This document shows, piece after piece, positions 59,335-64,000 of a DNA stretch of 64,000 bases. Below the pieces are notes generated by a model that was not told the origin of the DNA, searched no databases, and saw only the letters and a list, made by a program, of their open reading frames with translations. The DNA lies in the NCBI RefSeq assembly GCF_036373705.1, contig NC_089853.1, positions 124,001 through 188,000 on the forward strand, read 5' to 3'. The DNA comes from Amia ocellicauda. Lineage: Eukaryota > Chordata > Actinopteri > Amiiformes > Amiidae. The position numbers were made by a program, and so were the translations under genes. Numbering within the stretch: position 1 is the stretch's first letter; each line of letters begins with the position of its first letter.

Positions 59335-59398
59335 TATATCAGTGTGTATATCGATGTGTCAGTGAGTGCAGTGTGTCCGCTCAGCCTGCAGGGGCAGT

Positions 59399-62862
<3,464 letters not shown>

Positions 62863-63696
62863 AGCCCCCCCCCAGCACCACCCCCCCACCCCGGTGTCCT
62901 CCCAACCCTGAACGGTGCTGACCGCCTGTCCAACGCAGAGGACACAGGGGTGGGGGCATCCAGGGGGCCGACTGTTTCTTCCACAAACAACTCCGAGTCG
63001 ATCACACGGATTTGATCTTTAAAAAGCGTTTATGAACAGATGAACTCAAACAGTGACGACCCGATATTTAAAAACTTCTAGAAAGATACCAACTGACAGG
63101 CTTTAGAAATGTGAAGAATACTACAATGCACACTCTAACCGCCCATTACACACAGCGGCGCTCCAGCCGCATGCGGCCACGGGACAGCGCAGACCGATGA
63201 GAATTAGACTAGAGTTCTAGAATTACAAAAGACTCCGTGTTCCGAATCGTGGTCATCTTGCCACACGTGACGATAGCGCGATCACAGACTTCACCAGCAG
63301 GCCGCGCTCCATCCGCAGCACTCTAAACCAGTCAGAACCAGGCCAGGGACCTGCGGGCTGCGGCATTGGAGCGCACACAGCTGTGACAGAGAGGATGAAC
63401 GCAGGTCTGTGGGAGGAGCTGCACTGCCAAGGAGCCAGTGTCACATGACAGGAGAGCTGAAACCTCACCAAAGATGTGCAACTGACCAATAAAATAAAAA
63501 TACTGGGGGGGTGGTGATCCCTGAACCATCCACCCTGCTGGACTGTCCACCTGCAGACCGTTTCCACTGCACTTCTCCCCTGGACACGAGAGCCAGTCAT
63601 ACCAGGCATTGACACCCACCCACACACTACTGGCATCACCTGAAGCCTCACTCCTGCACTGAGCGGTGGTCTTTAATAAGTGGTCTCTGGATCTTT

Positions 63697-63702
63697 AATA
63701 AA
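63697..63702 (+). terminator. Poly(A) signal of BEST1
   Basis: AATAAA about 835 bp after the BEST1 stop, with GT-rich sequence (TGTGCTGTGGTGTCC) about 25 bases later, as expected downstream of a cleavage site. Inferred assignment. Confidence 0.65.
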
Positions 63703-63805
63703 GACTGGTTCAGCACCAGGCCTGGCTGTGCTGTGGTGTCCCTGGAGATGTGCACCCCCCCCCCCCTTAAACAAACAAACACTGTCTCAATGCAGACTGG
63801 AATCA

Positions 63806-63811
63806 TTTATT
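63806..63811 (-). terminator. Poly(A) signal of FTH1
   Basis: TTTATT on plus (AATAAA on minus), 130 bp past the FTH1 stop codon, a typical distance for a ferritin 3' UTR. Inferred assignment. Confidence 0.65.
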
Positions 63812-63940
63812 GTTTGTTACAGATTGAATTGTAGTAAAACGAGCAGCAGACCCAACTCGAGAGGGTGAGGGGGAGGGGCAGGGTTGGTCTAGAACCTCAA
63901 ACCCAGTTTTGTGCCCGAGGGGGACTGCGGACTTGGGGGC

Positions 63941-64000
63941 CTAGCTGCTGTCTTCCTTGCCCAGGGTGTGCTTGTCGAACAGGTACTCCGCCAGCCCGTT
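63941..64000 (-). CDS. FTH1: Ferritin heavy chain, last 19 codons (partial, runs off the window)
   Basis: On the minus strand 64000-63941 reads NGLAEYLFDKHTLGKEDSS and stop, the conserved C-terminus of vertebrate ferritin H (GLAEYLFDKHTLG). Ferritin H forms the 24-subunit iron-storage shell and carries the ferroxidase site; that site and the 5' iron-responsive element would lie beyond the window. The place next to BEST1 in convergent orientation matches human 11q12 and supports FTH1 over other ferritin H copies. Confidence 0.9.
   Translation of the reverse strand, partial: NGLAEYLFDKHTLGKEDSS

Overview
This is vertebrate nuclear DNA, most probably from a ray-finned fish. The genes have short introns with GT-AG junctions, and the window is rich in Tc1-type transposons, CR1-type LINEs, tRNA/L2-tailed SINEs and minisatellites of kinds common in fishes. 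A FADS1-like gene next to FADS2 argues against most crown teleosts, which are reported to lack fads1. A non-teleost actinopterygian (gar, bowfin or sturgeon type) or an early-branching teleost fits best; this is inference.

Gene order, left to right: FADS1-like (minus, first two coding exons only), FADS2 (plus, complete, 12 coding exons), a thyroid-peroxidase-type gene (plus, 17 coding exons), RAB3IL1/GRAB (minus, 10 coding exons), BEST1 (plus, 9 coding exons), and the last codons of ferritin heavy chain FTH1 (minus, cut by the window end). Apart from the peroxidase gene, and without FADS3, this is the order and orientation of human 11q12 (FADS1-FADS2-[FADS3]-RAB3IL1-BEST1-FTH1). I rebuilt every exon chain by eye from splice sites, reading phase and family motifs; all phases close.

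Region by region: 0.27-0.74 kb FADS1-like exons; 2.0-2.9 kb CR1 fragment; 4.1-14.0 kb a degenerate TG-rich array of about 9.9 kb with internal kilobase-scale duplications; 14.5-17.2 kb one Tc1 element nested in another; 17.8-28.9 kb FADS2, whose first intron holds two CR1 copies and a minisatellite; 28.9-36.2 kb repeats and a third CR1 fragment plus a minisatellite; 36.3-44.9 kb the peroxidase gene with TATA box, LINE insertion and poly(A) signal; 45.1-48.2 kb a transposon graveyard (Tc1, solo LTR, LINE, SINE) containing an open Tc1-LINE chimeric reading frame; 49.2-55.7 kb RAB3IL1; 56.9-59.4 kb a minisatellite with two tandem Tc1 elements, ending just before BEST1; 59.4-63.7 kb BEST1; 63.8-64.0 kb the FTH1 3' end.

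FADS1 and FADS2 are membrane front-end desaturases of long-chain polyunsaturated fatty acid synthesis and lie head to head. The other genes (heme peroxidase, Rab exchange factor, calcium-activated chloride channel, ferritin) have no evident pathway link; the arrangement looks like ancestral synteny, not an operon-like system. I found no CRISPR, no canonical tRNA or rRNA gene, and no clearly new multi-gene system. The oddest items are the in-frame Tc1/LINE chimera, the peroxidase gene at the FADS locus, the giant TG array, and defects shared between transposon copies.
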